Part shown: piece after piece, positions 24,858 through 32,978 of the stretch
Numbering within the stretch: position 1 is the first letter of the stretch
Layout: each line of letters opens with the position of its first letter
From: Leifsonia poae
Lineage (GTDB): Bacteria; Actinomycetota; Actinomycetes; Actinomycetales; Microbacteriaceae
DNA: 64,000 nucleotides
Direction of reading: 5' to 3'
Assembly (NCBI RefSeq): GCF_027921845.1
Contig: NZ_BSEN01000006.1
Coordinates: 301,154-365,153 of the forward strand
Position numbers and translations under genes: made by a program
The notes under the pieces: generated by a model
Seen by the model: the letters and a program-made list of their open reading frames with translations, nothing else
Databases searched by the model: none
Told to the model about the DNA's origin: nothing

Positions 24858-26582
24858 GTGCTGCAGACCACAGACCTCGAACTCGACATCGACGAGGTGC
24901 CGTTCTCCACTCGCGGCGCCTGGATCGACCTCTCCCGAGTCGTGGGACTCCACCGGCGCTCCGACGAAGTGCATCTGGTCACCCACCAGACGGGAATGCA
25001 CCCGATTCTCGGGTTGATCCCGGTGGTGGGCGACGAACCGGTCTCCGCGGACACGGTCATGATGCCGCATGTGCTCGCCTGGCGTTCGTCCGCCGGATCC
25101 ATCGAGGCCGTCTTCGACGGACCGAGCGCGATCCGCCTGCGCGGCACCGGGCTCGGGATGCGGTTCGTCGCGTCGTCGGAGCTCACGCCGTTCACCGGCG
25201 GCTACCTCTTCATCGACCCGTTCGACGGTTCGACAGTTCTCACGAGCTACGAGTCCGGGCGGCGCTACCGTCTCACGGTCGTGACCGGCGATTCCCGCGT
25301 AACCGGGGCCGGTGTCGTCGGAGCGGCGGAGCGGGACATCACCCTCGACTCGGCCGTTCCGTGGGAGATCGCGCTCGAGGAGTTCGAGACGGCCGCTTCT
25401 CCGTACGATCGCCGCTCGACCTTCGACGAGCTTCTCTCCCGGCAGCGGCTCGAGTTCCAGAAGTACGCCCGCGGAGTACTCGGCGACCCCGGGGAAAGCG
25501 CTGCACAGGTGAAGGCGGCGTACGTGCTCTGGTCGGCCACTGTCTCTCCGTCGGGTTTCGTCGGTAGAGAAGCGATCCTGATGTCGAAGCACTGGATGGA
25601 CAAGGTGTGGAGCTGGGATCACTGCTTCAACGCCATCGCTCTGGCCGATGCCGATCCGGATGCTGCTCTCGCCCAGTTCCTGCTGCCCTTCGACCACCAG
25701 GACGCATCGGGCGCACTGCCGGATTCCATCACTCACTCCGAGGTGCTCTACAACTTCGTCAAACCCCCGATCCACGGCTGGGCCTTCGCCCAGCTGAGGG
25801 CGCGATCCGCACGACCGTTCACCGCCGAGGAGCTGAAGCTGGTCCACGGACGATTGGCCGACTGGTCCCGCTTCTGGCTGAACTACCGTCGGGCGCCAGG
25901 AGCACCACTTCCCTACTATCAGCACGGGAACGACAGCGGCTGGGACAACTCGACCACGTTCGACGCGTCTCGGGTGATCGTCTCGCCCGATCTCGCCGCG
26001 TTCCTCCTTCTGCAGCTCCGCGAACTCAGCACCCTGGCAGCCGTTCTCGATGAATCGGGCGACGAGTGGGACTCGGCCGCTGCGGCGATCGAGTCAGCCC
26101 TGTTCTCGGAGTTGTGGACCGGCTCCGGCTTCATCGCCAAGGATGCGGTCAGCGGTGCGACGGCACCGGCGACGAGCCTGCTGAACTCGCTGCCGATCGT
26201 TCTCGGTGATCAACTGCCGCACGACGTCGCCGCTGTTCTCGCGGCGACGATCGGAGAGCACCTGACGGAGTGGGGACCGGCGACCGAGCCGGTCGCCTCC
26301 GACCTCTATGAGAGCGACGGCTATTGGCGCGGTCCGATCTGGGCACCGTCGACCTTCCTCATCGAGGACGGATTGCGGCGCGCGGGTCACACCGACCTCG
26401 CCGACCGGGTGAGCAGCAGCTTCCGTGCAGCGTGCGAGCGCTCGGGATTCGCGGAGAACTTCGACGCGGTGACCGGCGAAGGCCTCCGTGATCGCGCGTA
26501 CACCTGGACCGCGAGCTGCTACCTCACTTTGACGACCGATGCGGCACGCCGCAACCGTGCCAAGACTTCAGGAGAACGATGA
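24858..26582 (+). CDS. Intracellular (alpha/alpha)6-barrel glycosidase, GH63/MGH-like
   Basis: This protein of about 574 residues has no signal peptide. An N-terminal beta-sandwich region (about 1-175) is followed by an (alpha/alpha)6 barrel with MDKVWSWDHCFNAIAL, HGNDSGWDNSTTF (probable catalytic Asp) and GYWRGPIWAPSTFLIEDGL (probable catalytic region). These are marks of the GH63 / mannosylglycerate-hydrolase-like group. It would trim imported oligosaccharides. GTG 24858 follows AAGGA by 8 bases and sits 4 bases after the permease stop; an in-frame ATG at 24837 would overlap the permease gene by 17 bases. Its end overlaps the GH127 start as ATGA. The bond it cleaves cannot be told from sequence. 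Confidence 0.75.
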   Translation: MLQTTDLELDIDEVPFSTRGAWIDLSRVVGLHRRSDEVHLVTHQTGMHPILGLIPVVGDEPVSADTVMMPHVLAWRSSAGSIEAVFDGPSAIRLRGTGLGMRFVASSELTPFTGGYLFIDPFDGSTVLTSYESGRRYRLTVVTGDSRVTGAGVVGAAERDITLDSAVPWEIALEEFETAASPYDRRSTFDELLSRQRLEFQKYARGVLGDPGESAAQVKAAYVLWSATVSPSGFVGREAILMSKHWMDKVWSWDHCFNAIALADADPDAALAQFLLPFDHQDASGALPDSITHSEVLYNFVKPPIHGWAFAQLRARSARPFTAEELKLVHGRLADWSRFWLNYRRAPGAPLPYYQHGNDSGWDNSTTFDASRVIVSPDLAAFLLLQLRELSTLAAVLDESGDEWDSAAAAIESALFSELWTGSGFIAKDAVSGATAPATSLLNSLPIVLGDQLPHDVAAVLAATIGEHLTEWGPATEPVASDLYESDGYWRGPIWAPSTFLIEDGLRRAGHTDLADRVSSSFRAACERSGFAENFDAVTGEGLRDRAYTWTASCYLTLTTDAARRNRAKTSGER

Positions 26583-28489
26583 CCGACACCCTCGACGCGA
26601 CCACGGCCGGTGGTCCGGTCAGCCCGTCCCGATCGGTCTTCCGGCCGCTCGGATCGGAGGAAGCGCGCATCGTCGGCGGCTTCTGGGCGCACAAGCAGGA
26701 CCTCAACGCGACCACGATCATCGACCACTGCCTCACCTGGATGGAGCGCATCGGCTGGATCGGAAACTTCGACCGTGCCGCAGACGGCACCGTCGCCGAT
26801 CATCACGACGGAATCGAGTTCGTCGACTCGGAGGTCTATAAGCTGCTCGAAGCGATGGCGTGGGAACTGGGCCGAAGCAACAATTCCGAACTCGACCGGA
26901 CCTACCGCTCCCTCGTCTCCCGTGTCGCGGCAGCGCAGGAGCCGGACGGCTATCTACACACCTCGTTCGGGCGTGAAGGCCAGAGGCCGAGGTTCTCCGA
27001 CCTCGAATGGGGTCACGAGCTCTACTGCTTCGGGCACCTGTTCCAGGCAGCGGTCGCCCGGCTTCGAACGGGGCACGACGACCTCATCGTCGACGTCGCC
27101 CGGCGTCTCGCTGACCACGTGTACATCGAGTTCGGGCCGAACGGCCGCGACGCGATCTGCGGGCATCCCGAGATCGAACCGGCGCTCGCCGAACTAGGAC
27201 GAGCACTGTCGGAACCCCGGTATCTGGAGCTCGCCCGTATCTTCATCGAGCGCCGCGGCCGCGGCCGGCTCAAGACCACACTCTTCCAATCGAGCGAGTA
27301 CTTCCTCGACGACATCCCCGTGCGAGACGCGAACGTTCTGAGAGGTCACGCCGTGCGAGCGGAGTACCTCGCGGCCGGTGCCGTCGACGTTGCGACCGAG
27401 TTCGGTGACGCCGAGCTGCTCGACGCCGTGAAACGTCAGTGGACGAACACGCTGGCTGCGCGGACGTATCTCACCGGCGGAGTGGGGTCGCATCATCAGA
27501 ACGAGGAGTTCGGAAGCGACTTCGAGCTGCCCGCCGATCGGGCTTACGCGGAGACCTGCGCTGCGATCGGATCGGTGATGCTCAGCTGGCGGCTGCTCCT
27601 CGCCACCGGCGAGGCCAAGTATTCGGACCTGATCGAGCGCACCCTGCTCAACGCCGTACTCGTATCACCGAGGGAGGACGGGAAAGCCTTCTACTACACG
27701 AACACCCTGCACCAGCGAACCCTCGGGTCCGAACCCGTGGAGGACGAGCTGAGCGAGCGTGCCGAAGCGAGTCTCCGGGCGCCCTGGTTCGAGGTCTCGT
27801 GCTGTCCGACCAACGTCGCCCGCACCCTGGCGAGCGTCGCGTCCTACTTCGCGACGGCGTCGTCCGATGGCCTGCAGCTCCACCAGTTCGGCGACCTCGA
27901 TGTCGCGACGTCCGTCAACGGCTCGCCGGTCCGGCTGCAGATGCGAACACTCGGCTACCCCTTCGATGGACACGTCTCGATCACTGTGGAGGCGGACGAC
28001 GAGCTCGAGTTGAGCGTGCGCATCCCGTCGTGGGCTGGGGATGCTGCCATCACGATCGGCGGGGGAACGCTCGCCGCCGAGGACGGGTACGTGCGCCTGC
28101 GGAGGCGCTTCGACCCGAACGAGCCGCTGCTGCTCGACCTTCCGCTGGCCCCGCGATTGACATATCCCGATCCCCGCATCGATGCACTGCGTGGCACCGC
28201 CGCCGTCGAACGCGGCCCGCTGGTGCTGTGCGTCGAATCGACCGACCTCCCCGCGGCGCTGCAGGTGGACTCCGTCAGCCTGAGAACCGGCAGCCCGCTG
28301 CGGGAGACGCCGGACGGCGCCTCGGTGTCGATCGCGATCACCGAGCCTGGCTCCGCGGTGTGGCCGTACGGCTCATCCCCGTCCGCCGACGGACGATCCG
28401 AGACGACCGTCGAACTTCGCCCCTACTTCCAGTGGGCGAACCGCGGACCGAGCACGATGAGAGTCTTCCTGCCGCTTGCCGGCGAATAG
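26579..28489 (+). CDS. GH127-family beta-L-arabinofuranosidase
   Basis: This 636-residue cytoplasmic enzyme has the GH127 (formerly DUF1680) architecture: an (alpha/alpha)6 barrel followed by beta-sandwich domains. The three-cysteine-plus-glutamate zinc site of the family is intact as E325 and C327 in AETCAA and C408, C409 in EVSCCPTN. The retaining mechanism uses one of these cysteines as nucleophile. The known substrate is beta-L-arabinofuranosyl linkages from plant cell-wall glycoproteins or pectin. It ends the importer operon and overlaps the upstream gene by 4 bases. A 20-base tandem repeat spans its stop codon. Confidence 0.88.
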   Translation: MTDTLDATTAGGPVSPSRSVFRPLGSEEARIVGGFWAHKQDLNATTIIDHCLTWMERIGWIGNFDRAADGTVADHHDGIEFVDSEVYKLLEAMAWELGRSNNSELDRTYRSLVSRVAAAQEPDGYLHTSFGREGQRPRFSDLEWGHELYCFGHLFQAAVARLRTGHDDLIVDVARRLADHVYIEFGPNGRDAICGHPEIEPALAELGRALSEPRYLELARIFIERRGRGRLKTTLFQSSEYFLDDIPVRDANVLRGHAVRAEYLAAGAVDVATEFGDAELLDAVKRQWTNTLAARTYLTGGVGSHHQNEEFGSDFELPADRAYAETCAAIGSVMLSWRLLLATGEAKYSDLIERTLLNAVLVSPREDGKAFYYTNTLHQRTLGSEPVEDELSERAEASLRAPWFEVSCCPTNVARTLASVASYFATASSDGLQLHQFGDLDVATSVNGSPVRLQMRTLGYPFDGHVSITVEADDELELSVRIPSWAGDAAITIGGGTLAAEDGYVRLRRRFDPNEPLLLDLPLAPRLTYPDPRIDALRGTAAVERGPLVLCVESTDLPAALQVDSVSLRTGSPLRETPDGASVSIAITEPGSAVWPYGSSPSADGRSETTVELRPYFQWANRGPSTMRVFLPLAGE

Positions 28490-28515
28490 CTCCTGTTGCC
28501 GGCGAATAGCTCCTG
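28476..28515 (+). repeat. Perfect 20-bp tandem duplication across the GH127 stop codon
   Basis: TTGCCGGCGAATAGCTCCTG occurs twice in direct succession (28476-28495 and 28496-28515). The first copy carries the in-frame TAG of the GH127 gene; the second repeats it outside the frame end. Confidence 0.95.
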
Positions 28516-28549
28516 GCCGCCATCGAAGTCATCGGCGATGGCGGCCAGG
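28512..28549 (+). terminator. Stem-loop terminator of the importer/GH63/GH127 operon
   Basis: A perfect 14-bp stem (28512-28525 with 28536-28549) encloses a 10-base loop. It lies 23 bases past the GH127 stop and starts within the second copy of the tandem repeat. Confidence 0.8.
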
Positions 28550-28606
28550 TCCCTAGCGGCAACGTCGGCGCGCCGGTCACGACAGCGCGCGATGATGATG
28601 GCGATG

Positions 28607-28633
28607 GCTCACAGTAGGACCCGTTGCTTCGTC
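28607..28633 (+). promoter_or_regulatory. Candidate ECF41-type promoter before the sigma factor gene
   Basis: GCTCACA (28607-28613), 16 bases, then CGTC (28630-28633) resembles the TGTCACA/CGTC pattern described for ECF41 sigma factors. A similar pair precedes the VOC gene at 29589. Confidence 0.4.
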
Positions 28634-28651
28634 GAAGAAGTGGAGGACATC

Positions 28652-29575
28652 GTGAACGACAGACAAGGACGTACAGACGAGGACGTGCCCAGGGAACACT
28701 CCGTCCTCGCCGAGCAGCGGTCATTGCTGAATCTGGCTTACCGGATGCTCGGCTCCCTTGCCGACGCGCAGGATGCCGTTCAAGAGGGATACGCCCGGTG
28801 GTACGGCCTTTCCGCTGAACAGCAGGAGGCGATCACATCGCCGGGCGCCTGGCTGAACACCGTCGTCAGTCGCGTATGCCTCGATCTGCTCGGCTCGGCG
28901 CGCGCCCGACGGGAGCGCTATGTCGGCGAATGGCTCCCGGAACCCGTGCCTGATGCGGTCGAGTGGCACGGCGGCGGGGCAGGGGACCCTCGTGATCCGG
29001 CGGACCGGATCACGCTCGACGAGTCTGTCGACATGGCCTTCCTGGTGATACTCGACTCGATGACTCCCGCCGAACGCGTAGCGTTTCTCCTCCACGATGT
29101 CTTCCGGTTCCCGTTCCCCGAGATCGCCGAGATCGTGGGGCGCACACCGGCGGCCTGCCGCCAACTGGCGTCTTCGGCCAGGCGTCGGATCAAAGATGCC
29201 AGGCCGGCTGCGGTTCCCGCGGCTGAACGGGCAGGAGTCGTCCGGGAGTTCAAGCGAGCATGGGAGTTGAAGGACATCGGTGCGCTGATCGAAGTCCTCG
29301 ACCCGTCGGCTACAGCCGTGGCGGACGGCGGCGGCCGTGCCACTGCGTCGGTAATCCCTATCGAGGGTGGCGAGCAGATCGCCCGCTACCTCGTCGCCCT
29401 CGCACAGCGAGCCGGTGCGTTGGCGCTGCTCGAACGTACGGTCAACGGCCAGCCGGGCCTCGTCGCGATCGACGAGGGCGTCACGGTCGCCGTGTACGCA
29501 TTCGACATCGCGGAGCACCGTGTCCAACGGCTCTGGGTCATCAGGAACCCCGAGAAGCTGCGCAACTGGGCCTAG
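28652..29575 (+). CDS. ECF41-family RNA polymerase sigma factor (SigJ-like)
   Basis: This sigma factor of about 307 residues has region 2 (LLNLAYRMLGSLADAQDAVQEGYARWY, about 25-51), region 4 (LVILDSMTPAERVAFLLHDVF..FPEIAEIVGRTPAACRQLASSARRRI) and a C-terminal SnoaL-like extension. ECF41 members carry three short conserved motifs, and all are visible: WLPEP at 94-98, DGGGR at 225-229 and NPEKL near the end. In this group the extension regulates the sigma factor in place of an anti-sigma protein. GTG 28652 follows GGAGG by 5 bases; the frame is open to 28496 but lacks a site there. The VOC gene downstream is a candidate target. Confidence 0.88.
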   Translation: MNDRQGRTDEDVPREHSVLAEQRSLLNLAYRMLGSLADAQDAVQEGYARWYGLSAEQQEAITSPGAWLNTVVSRVCLDLLGSARARRERYVGEWLPEPVPDAVEWHGGGAGDPRDPADRITLDESVDMAFLVILDSMTPAERVAFLLHDVFRFPFPEIAEIVGRTPAACRQLASSARRRIKDARPAAVPAAERAGVVREFKRAWELKDIGALIEVLDPSATAVADGGGRATASVIPIEGGEQIARYLVALAQRAGALALLERTVNGQPGLVAIDEGVTVAVYAFDIAEHRVQRLWVIRNPEKLRNWA

Positions 29576-29588
29576 GCCGGGAACCGTC

Positions 29589-29614
29589 CCTCACATTCCG
29601 CAGGCTGCGTCGTC
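29589..29614 (+). promoter_or_regulatory. Candidate ECF41-type promoter before the VOC gene
   Basis: CCTCACA (29589-29595), 15 bases, then CGTC (29611-29614) parallels the candidate element before the sigma factor gene. It fits the habit of ECF41 factors to control an adjacent gene; the evidence is pattern resemblance only. Confidence 0.35.
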
Positions 29615-29655
29615 GTACTGATGAAACGACTTGTTCACGACCCCCGGAGGAAGAT

Positions 29656-30120
29656 ATGGATCCGTCGACCACGACAACACCTCACTTCGCATTGCATCTG
29701 ATCGTCGACGACATCGAGCGCAGCATCGCATGGTACGAGCAGGCTCTGGGCGCGACGGTGACCCGGATCCTTCGCCTGCCGGATGGGTCCATCGCGACTG
29801 CTGACCTGCGCGTGCACGGTCTGCAGCTCGCTCTGGCTAAGCCGGTTCCGGGCACGACGCTGGCCGCTCCCTCCTCGACCGGGGTCTCCGTGGCTGCCTA
29901 CCGGCTCGGTGTCGACGATGCCGACGCGGCGATGCAGCAGGCGGTGGCGGGCGGGGCGGTGGTGAGCGCTGACGTTCATGACGCGTTCTGGGGTGTCCGG
30001 ACGGGTGAGGTTCTCGACCCTTCCGGGCATCGCTGGGCGTTCGATCAGCACCTGCGGGAGGTGCCGGACGAGGAGATCGAGAATCGCCTGGCCGAGCTTC
30101 AGCAGCGGAAGCCGTCATGA
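29656..30120 (+). CDS. VOC-superfamily (glyoxalase/PhnB-like) protein
   Basis: This 154-residue protein has two beta-alpha-beta-beta-beta modules (FALHLIVDDIERSIAWYEQALGA, then VAAYRLGVDDADAAMQQAVAGGA) and a GEVLDPSGHRWAFDQH ending. It resembles the PhnB/glyoxalase-bleomycin-resistance group. Its role is unknown; detoxification or binding of a small electrophile or metal-bound ligand is possible. ATG 29656 follows GGAGGAAG. It overlaps the LUD gene by ATGA and follows the ECF41 gene, which makes it a likely target of that sigma factor. Confidence 0.82.
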   Translation: MDPSTTTTPHFALHLIVDDIERSIAWYEQALGATVTRILRLPDGSIATADLRVHGLQLALAKPVPGTTLAAPSSTGVSVAAYRLGVDDADAAMQQAVAGGAVVSADVHDAFWGVRTGEVLDPSGHRWAFDQHLREVPDEEIENRLAELQQRKPS

Positions 30121-30746
30121 CCGGCGTGACGCCGGCCGCACTCTTCACCGAACCGGCATCCGCGTCTCGGTTGGAACGGGTCGCCGATGCCCTGAGTGCT
30201 CGGGGGTTCGCCGCTGAAGTGCTCGATGGTCCGGATGCGGCGCGAGTTCGCGTTCGGCAACTGATTCCCGAAAGCGCCAGTGTGTTCACCAGCGCGAGCG
30301 AGACGCTTCGTCTCTCCGGCATCGAAGGCGATATCAATGCCAGCGGCCGCTACAACGCGCTGAAGCCCCTCGCGGTGAGCATGGACCGTGCCACCCAGCT
30401 GAACGACATCCGACAGCTGCTCGCCGCGCCCGACGTCGTCGTCGGTAGTGTCGCAGCCGTCACGGAAGCGGGCTCGCTAGTCATCGCTTCCGCAACCGGA
30501 AGTCAGCTGCCCTCATACTCCGGAGGCGCTGCCAACCGGATCTGGGTCGTGGGAGCGCAGAAGATCGTTCCCGACCTGAGCACTGCGTTGGAGCGCATCG
30601 AGCAACACTGCCTCCCGCTGGAGAGTGGTCGTGCCCAGGCCCTTTATGGCGCGCCGAGTGCAGTGAACCACGTCCTCGTCCTGAACGCAGAGCCGCAACC
30701 CGGTCGCAGCACAGTACTACTGCTGCGCGCTGCCATCGGATTCTGA
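30117..30746 (+). CDS. LUD-domain (LutC-like, DUF162) protein
   Basis: This 209-residue protein carries the LUD fold: LSARGFAAEVL, VFTSASETLRLSGI, then VVVGSVAAVTEAGSLVIAS and RIWVVGAQKIVPDLSTALERI. LutC-type proteins take part in lactate oxidation with LutA and LutB, which are not nearby, so lactate use is not implied. It is translationally coupled to the VOC gene. A role in a stress response set off by the sigma factor is an inference only. Confidence 0.75.
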   Translation: MTGVTPAALFTEPASASRLERVADALSARGFAAEVLDGPDAARVRVRQLIPESASVFTSASETLRLSGIEGDINASGRYNALKPLAVSMDRATQLNDIRQLLAAPDVVVGSVAAVTEAGSLVIASATGSQLPSYSGGAANRIWVVGAQKIVPDLSTALERIEQHCLPLESGRAQALYGAPSAVNHVLVLNAEPQPGRSTVLLLRAAIGF

Positions 30747-30800
30747 TCCGGCCGGCATGACAAGCACGATGACACACGAATGAGCGGGAGGAGTGGAGCA

Positions 30801-31268
30801 ATGCCGACACAACACGAGGTGGACGAAGCCGCGATCCGACGCCAGGTCGACAGGCTCGCATACTGCCTGCATGCGAAGGATGTCGAAGGCCTACGCCGGC
30901 TGTACACAACGGACGTCGTGTCCTTCGACATCGACCCGCCGCTGCAGCATGTCGGGCTCGACGCGAAAATGAAGAACTGGGAGAACGCGTTCGCGTTCTT
31001 CGACGAGCTCGCATACGAGATCCGCGATTTCACGGTGGTGGCGAGTGACGATGTCGCATTCGGGCACGGCTTCGGCCGGTTGAGTGGGACGCTGAAGAAC
31101 GGGGTGGCGACAAGCGGGATGTGGGTTCGCGCCACATTCGGCTTTCGGAGACTCGGAGACGGGTGGGTGATCGCCCACGACCAGGTCTCTGTCCCGCTCG
31201 ACATCGCAACCGGCAACGGCGTCACCGATCTGGAGCCTGCGACCAGGAGCACCGACGAGCCGGAGTGA
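30801..31268 (+). CDS. SnoaL-like (NTF2 fold) protein
   Basis: This 155-residue cone-fold protein begins EVDEAAIRRQVDRLAYCLHAKDVEGLRRLYTTDVVSFDI, the usual opening of SnoaL_3 proteins, and ends with a GDGWVIAHDQVSVPLD strand pair. Members can be isomerases, hydrolases or ligand binders, and no catalytic set points to one reaction. ATG 30801 follows GGAGGAGTGGAG and is preferred to an in-frame ATG at 30780. It faces the convergent oxidoreductase gene across 26 bases. Confidence 0.72.
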   Translation: MPTQHEVDEAAIRRQVDRLAYCLHAKDVEGLRRLYTTDVVSFDIDPPLQHVGLDAKMKNWENAFAFFDELAYEIRDFTVVASDDVAFGHGFGRLSGTLKNGVATSGMWVRATFGFRRLGDGWVIAHDQVSVPLDIATGNGVTDLEPATRSTDEPE

Positions 31269-31294
31269 GTCCGCACAATGTTGGACCGAGTCGG

Positions 31295-32254
31295 TCATGG
31301 GGTCAGGACGATGCGGCCGAAGACGGTGCCCTCGTCCATGAGGCGGTGCGCCTCCGCCGCACGCTCGAGCGGCATGATCGCGTGGACGACGGGGTGGAGT
31401 TCGCGGCGCGCGGTCGCCTCGAACAGTTGGGTGCGAGCGGACGATCGCGTGGACGGGGCGATGGAGGCGAGGCTGAAGGTGGCGACGGATCGTGACTCCT
31501 GGAAGCTCTGTAGGAGGCGCATCCCGAAGTCCGCGGGCGGGAAGCCCGCCACAGCGCCGACGAGCACCATGCGGCCATTGGGTGCGAGCCGGTCGATGAA
31601 GGTCGGCACGGCGTCGCCTCCGACGATGTCCACGATCACGTCGAACCGCCGGACGATACCGCCGCTGCCGTTGCCGGATCGGTCGAGCACGTCGGTGGCT
31701 CCGAGTGCCGCGAGCCGCCGCCCGCGCTCCGCGGATGACGTGGTCACGGCGACCACGGACGCTCCTCCGCGTGCGGCGAGCTCCACCGCGGCAATGCCGA
31801 TACTGCCCGCCGCGCCGCGGATCAGGACCGACTCGCCGGAAGCGAAGGGTGCTCGGGCAAGGGCGAACCTGGCGACGGTGGCGGCGCTGCCGATCGTCAC
31901 GGCGTCCACCGGCGACAGGCCGGCGGAGAGCGGGGTCACGTCGACCGCCTCCGCGACGACGAGCTCACCGTAACCGCCCGCCGTGCCCGTGAACGCCCAG
32001 ACGTGCTGACCGATCCATGAGGGAGCAACGCCGGCACCCACGCCGATGATCGTGCCGGCGACCTCGCTGCCAGGGATCATCCCACGCGGGTAGCCGGAGC
32101 CGAGCGTTCCCCGCCGGATGACCGCGTCGACGCCGCCTACCCCGATCGCCTCCGTCTCGATCAGCACCTGCCCGGCGCCAGGTTCTGGTGCGGGGAGATC
32201 AACCACCGCCATCCCGCCCGGGTCGCCGAATTCCTGGATCGCAATCGCACGCAC
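31295..32254 (-). CDS. NADPH:quinone oxidoreductase-like MDR protein
   Basis: This protein of about 319 residues is a zinc-free medium-chain reductase: GSEVAGTIIGVG, the Rossmann loop RGAAGSIGIAAVELAARGG and the C-terminal RLMDEGTVFGRIVLTP. It probably reduces quinones or reactive enones with NADPH. GTG 32254 follows AGAAGGAGAAC; an in-frame ATG at 32341 would overlap the divergent tetR start and is rejected. It pairs with the TetR regulator and is related to the gene at 56737-57726. Confidence 0.82.
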   Translation of the reverse strand: MRAIAIQEFGDPGGMAVVDLPAPEPGAGQVLIETEAIGVGGVDAVIRRGTLGSGYPRGMIPGSEVAGTIIGVGAGVAPSWIGQHVWAFTGTAGGYGELVVAEAVDVTPLSAGLSPVDAVTIGSAATVARFALARAPFASGESVLIRGAAGSIGIAAVELAARGGASVVAVTTSSAERGRRLAALGATDVLDRSGNGSGGIVRRFDVIVDIVGGDAVPTFIDRLAPNGRMVLVGAVAGFPPADFGMRLLQSFQESRSVATFSLASIAPSTRSSARTQLFEATARRELHPVVHAIMPLERAAEAHRLMDEGTVFGRIVLTP

Positions 32255-32290
32255 GTGTTCTCCTTCTCGCTGCGGTATTCTCTTCACGGT

Positions 32291-32310
32291 AGTGGACGCC
32301 CCCGTCCGCT
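32291..32310. promoter_or_regulatory. Candidate TetR operator in the oxidoreductase/tetR gap
   Basis: AGTGGACG, CCCC, CGTCCGCT is an inverted repeat with one mismatch, midway between the divergent starts at 32254 and 32340. Confidence 0.45.
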
Positions 32311-32339
32311 TGGCCGAAGTGAGAACGACAAGAGGGTGC

Positions 32340-32915
32340 ATGACTCAGATGCTCCGCGCAGATGCGCAGGACAACCGGGACCGCATCCTCACGACAGCGC
32401 GCACGCTCTTCTCGGAACGCGGCCTCGACGTCGGGATGCGCGAGGTCGCCCGCCGCGCTGAGGTCGGCCCCGCCACGCTGTACCGTCGGTTCCCGACGAA
32501 ACAGGCACTGATCGACGAGGCATTCGACATCGAGCTGGCAGCGTGCCGCACGATCGTCGAAGAAGGCTGTGCCGATCCCGATCCGTGGCACGGCTTCACC
32601 ACGGTCATCGAGCGCCTGACCGCCCTCAACGTCCGCAACCACGGCTTCGTCGACGCCTTCCTCTCCGTCGGCCCCGGCGCAGCTGTGTTCGCCCAGCATC
32701 GACGCGAACTGCTTGGGATGCTGGGCGGCCTCGCCGCGAGGGCGAAGAGGCGAGGACGACTGCGGCCCGACTTCACGATCGACGACCTGGTGCTCGTACT
32801 GCTCGCCGGCCGCGGGCTGGCATCCGTGTCCGCGCCTAGCCGGGATGCGGCAGCGCGTCGGTTCGCCACGCTCGCCGTCGACGCCTTGCGGGCAGAACGC
32901 GACGCGACCCCCTGA
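32340..32915 (+). CDS. TetR-family transcriptional regulator
   Basis: This repressor of about 191 residues has an N-terminal helix-turn-helix (RILTTARTLFSERGLDVGMREVARRAEVGPATLYRRFPTKQALIDEAF spans about 15-62) and an effector domain that fits the SbtR-like group. It is divergent from the quinone oxidoreductase gene and most likely represses it. The start ATG 32340 is chosen because the family motif begins shortly after; the frame is open farther upstream through the intergenic region. Confidence 0.85.
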   Translation: MTQMLRADAQDNRDRILTTARTLFSERGLDVGMREVARRAEVGPATLYRRFPTKQALIDEAFDIELAACRTIVEEGCADPDPWHGFTTVIERLTALNVRNHGFVDAFLSVGPGAAVFAQHRRELLGMLGGLAARAKRRGRLRPDFTIDDLVLVLLAGRGLASVSAPSRDAAARRFATLAVDALRAERDATP

Positions 32916-32941
32916 GGATGAGCCTGCTGGCGGGCTTGCGG

Positions 32942-32974
32942 GTCGGCTGCCGGCTGAGTCGACCGGCAGCCGAC
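32942..32974. terminator. Bidirectional stem-loop between tetR and the permease gene
   Basis: Perfect 12-bp arms GTCGGCTGCCGG (32942-32953) and CCGGCAGCCGAC (32963-32974) enclose 9 bases. It serves both convergent genes, which end at 32915 and 32979. Confidence 0.8.
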
Positions 32975-32978
32975 GGGT

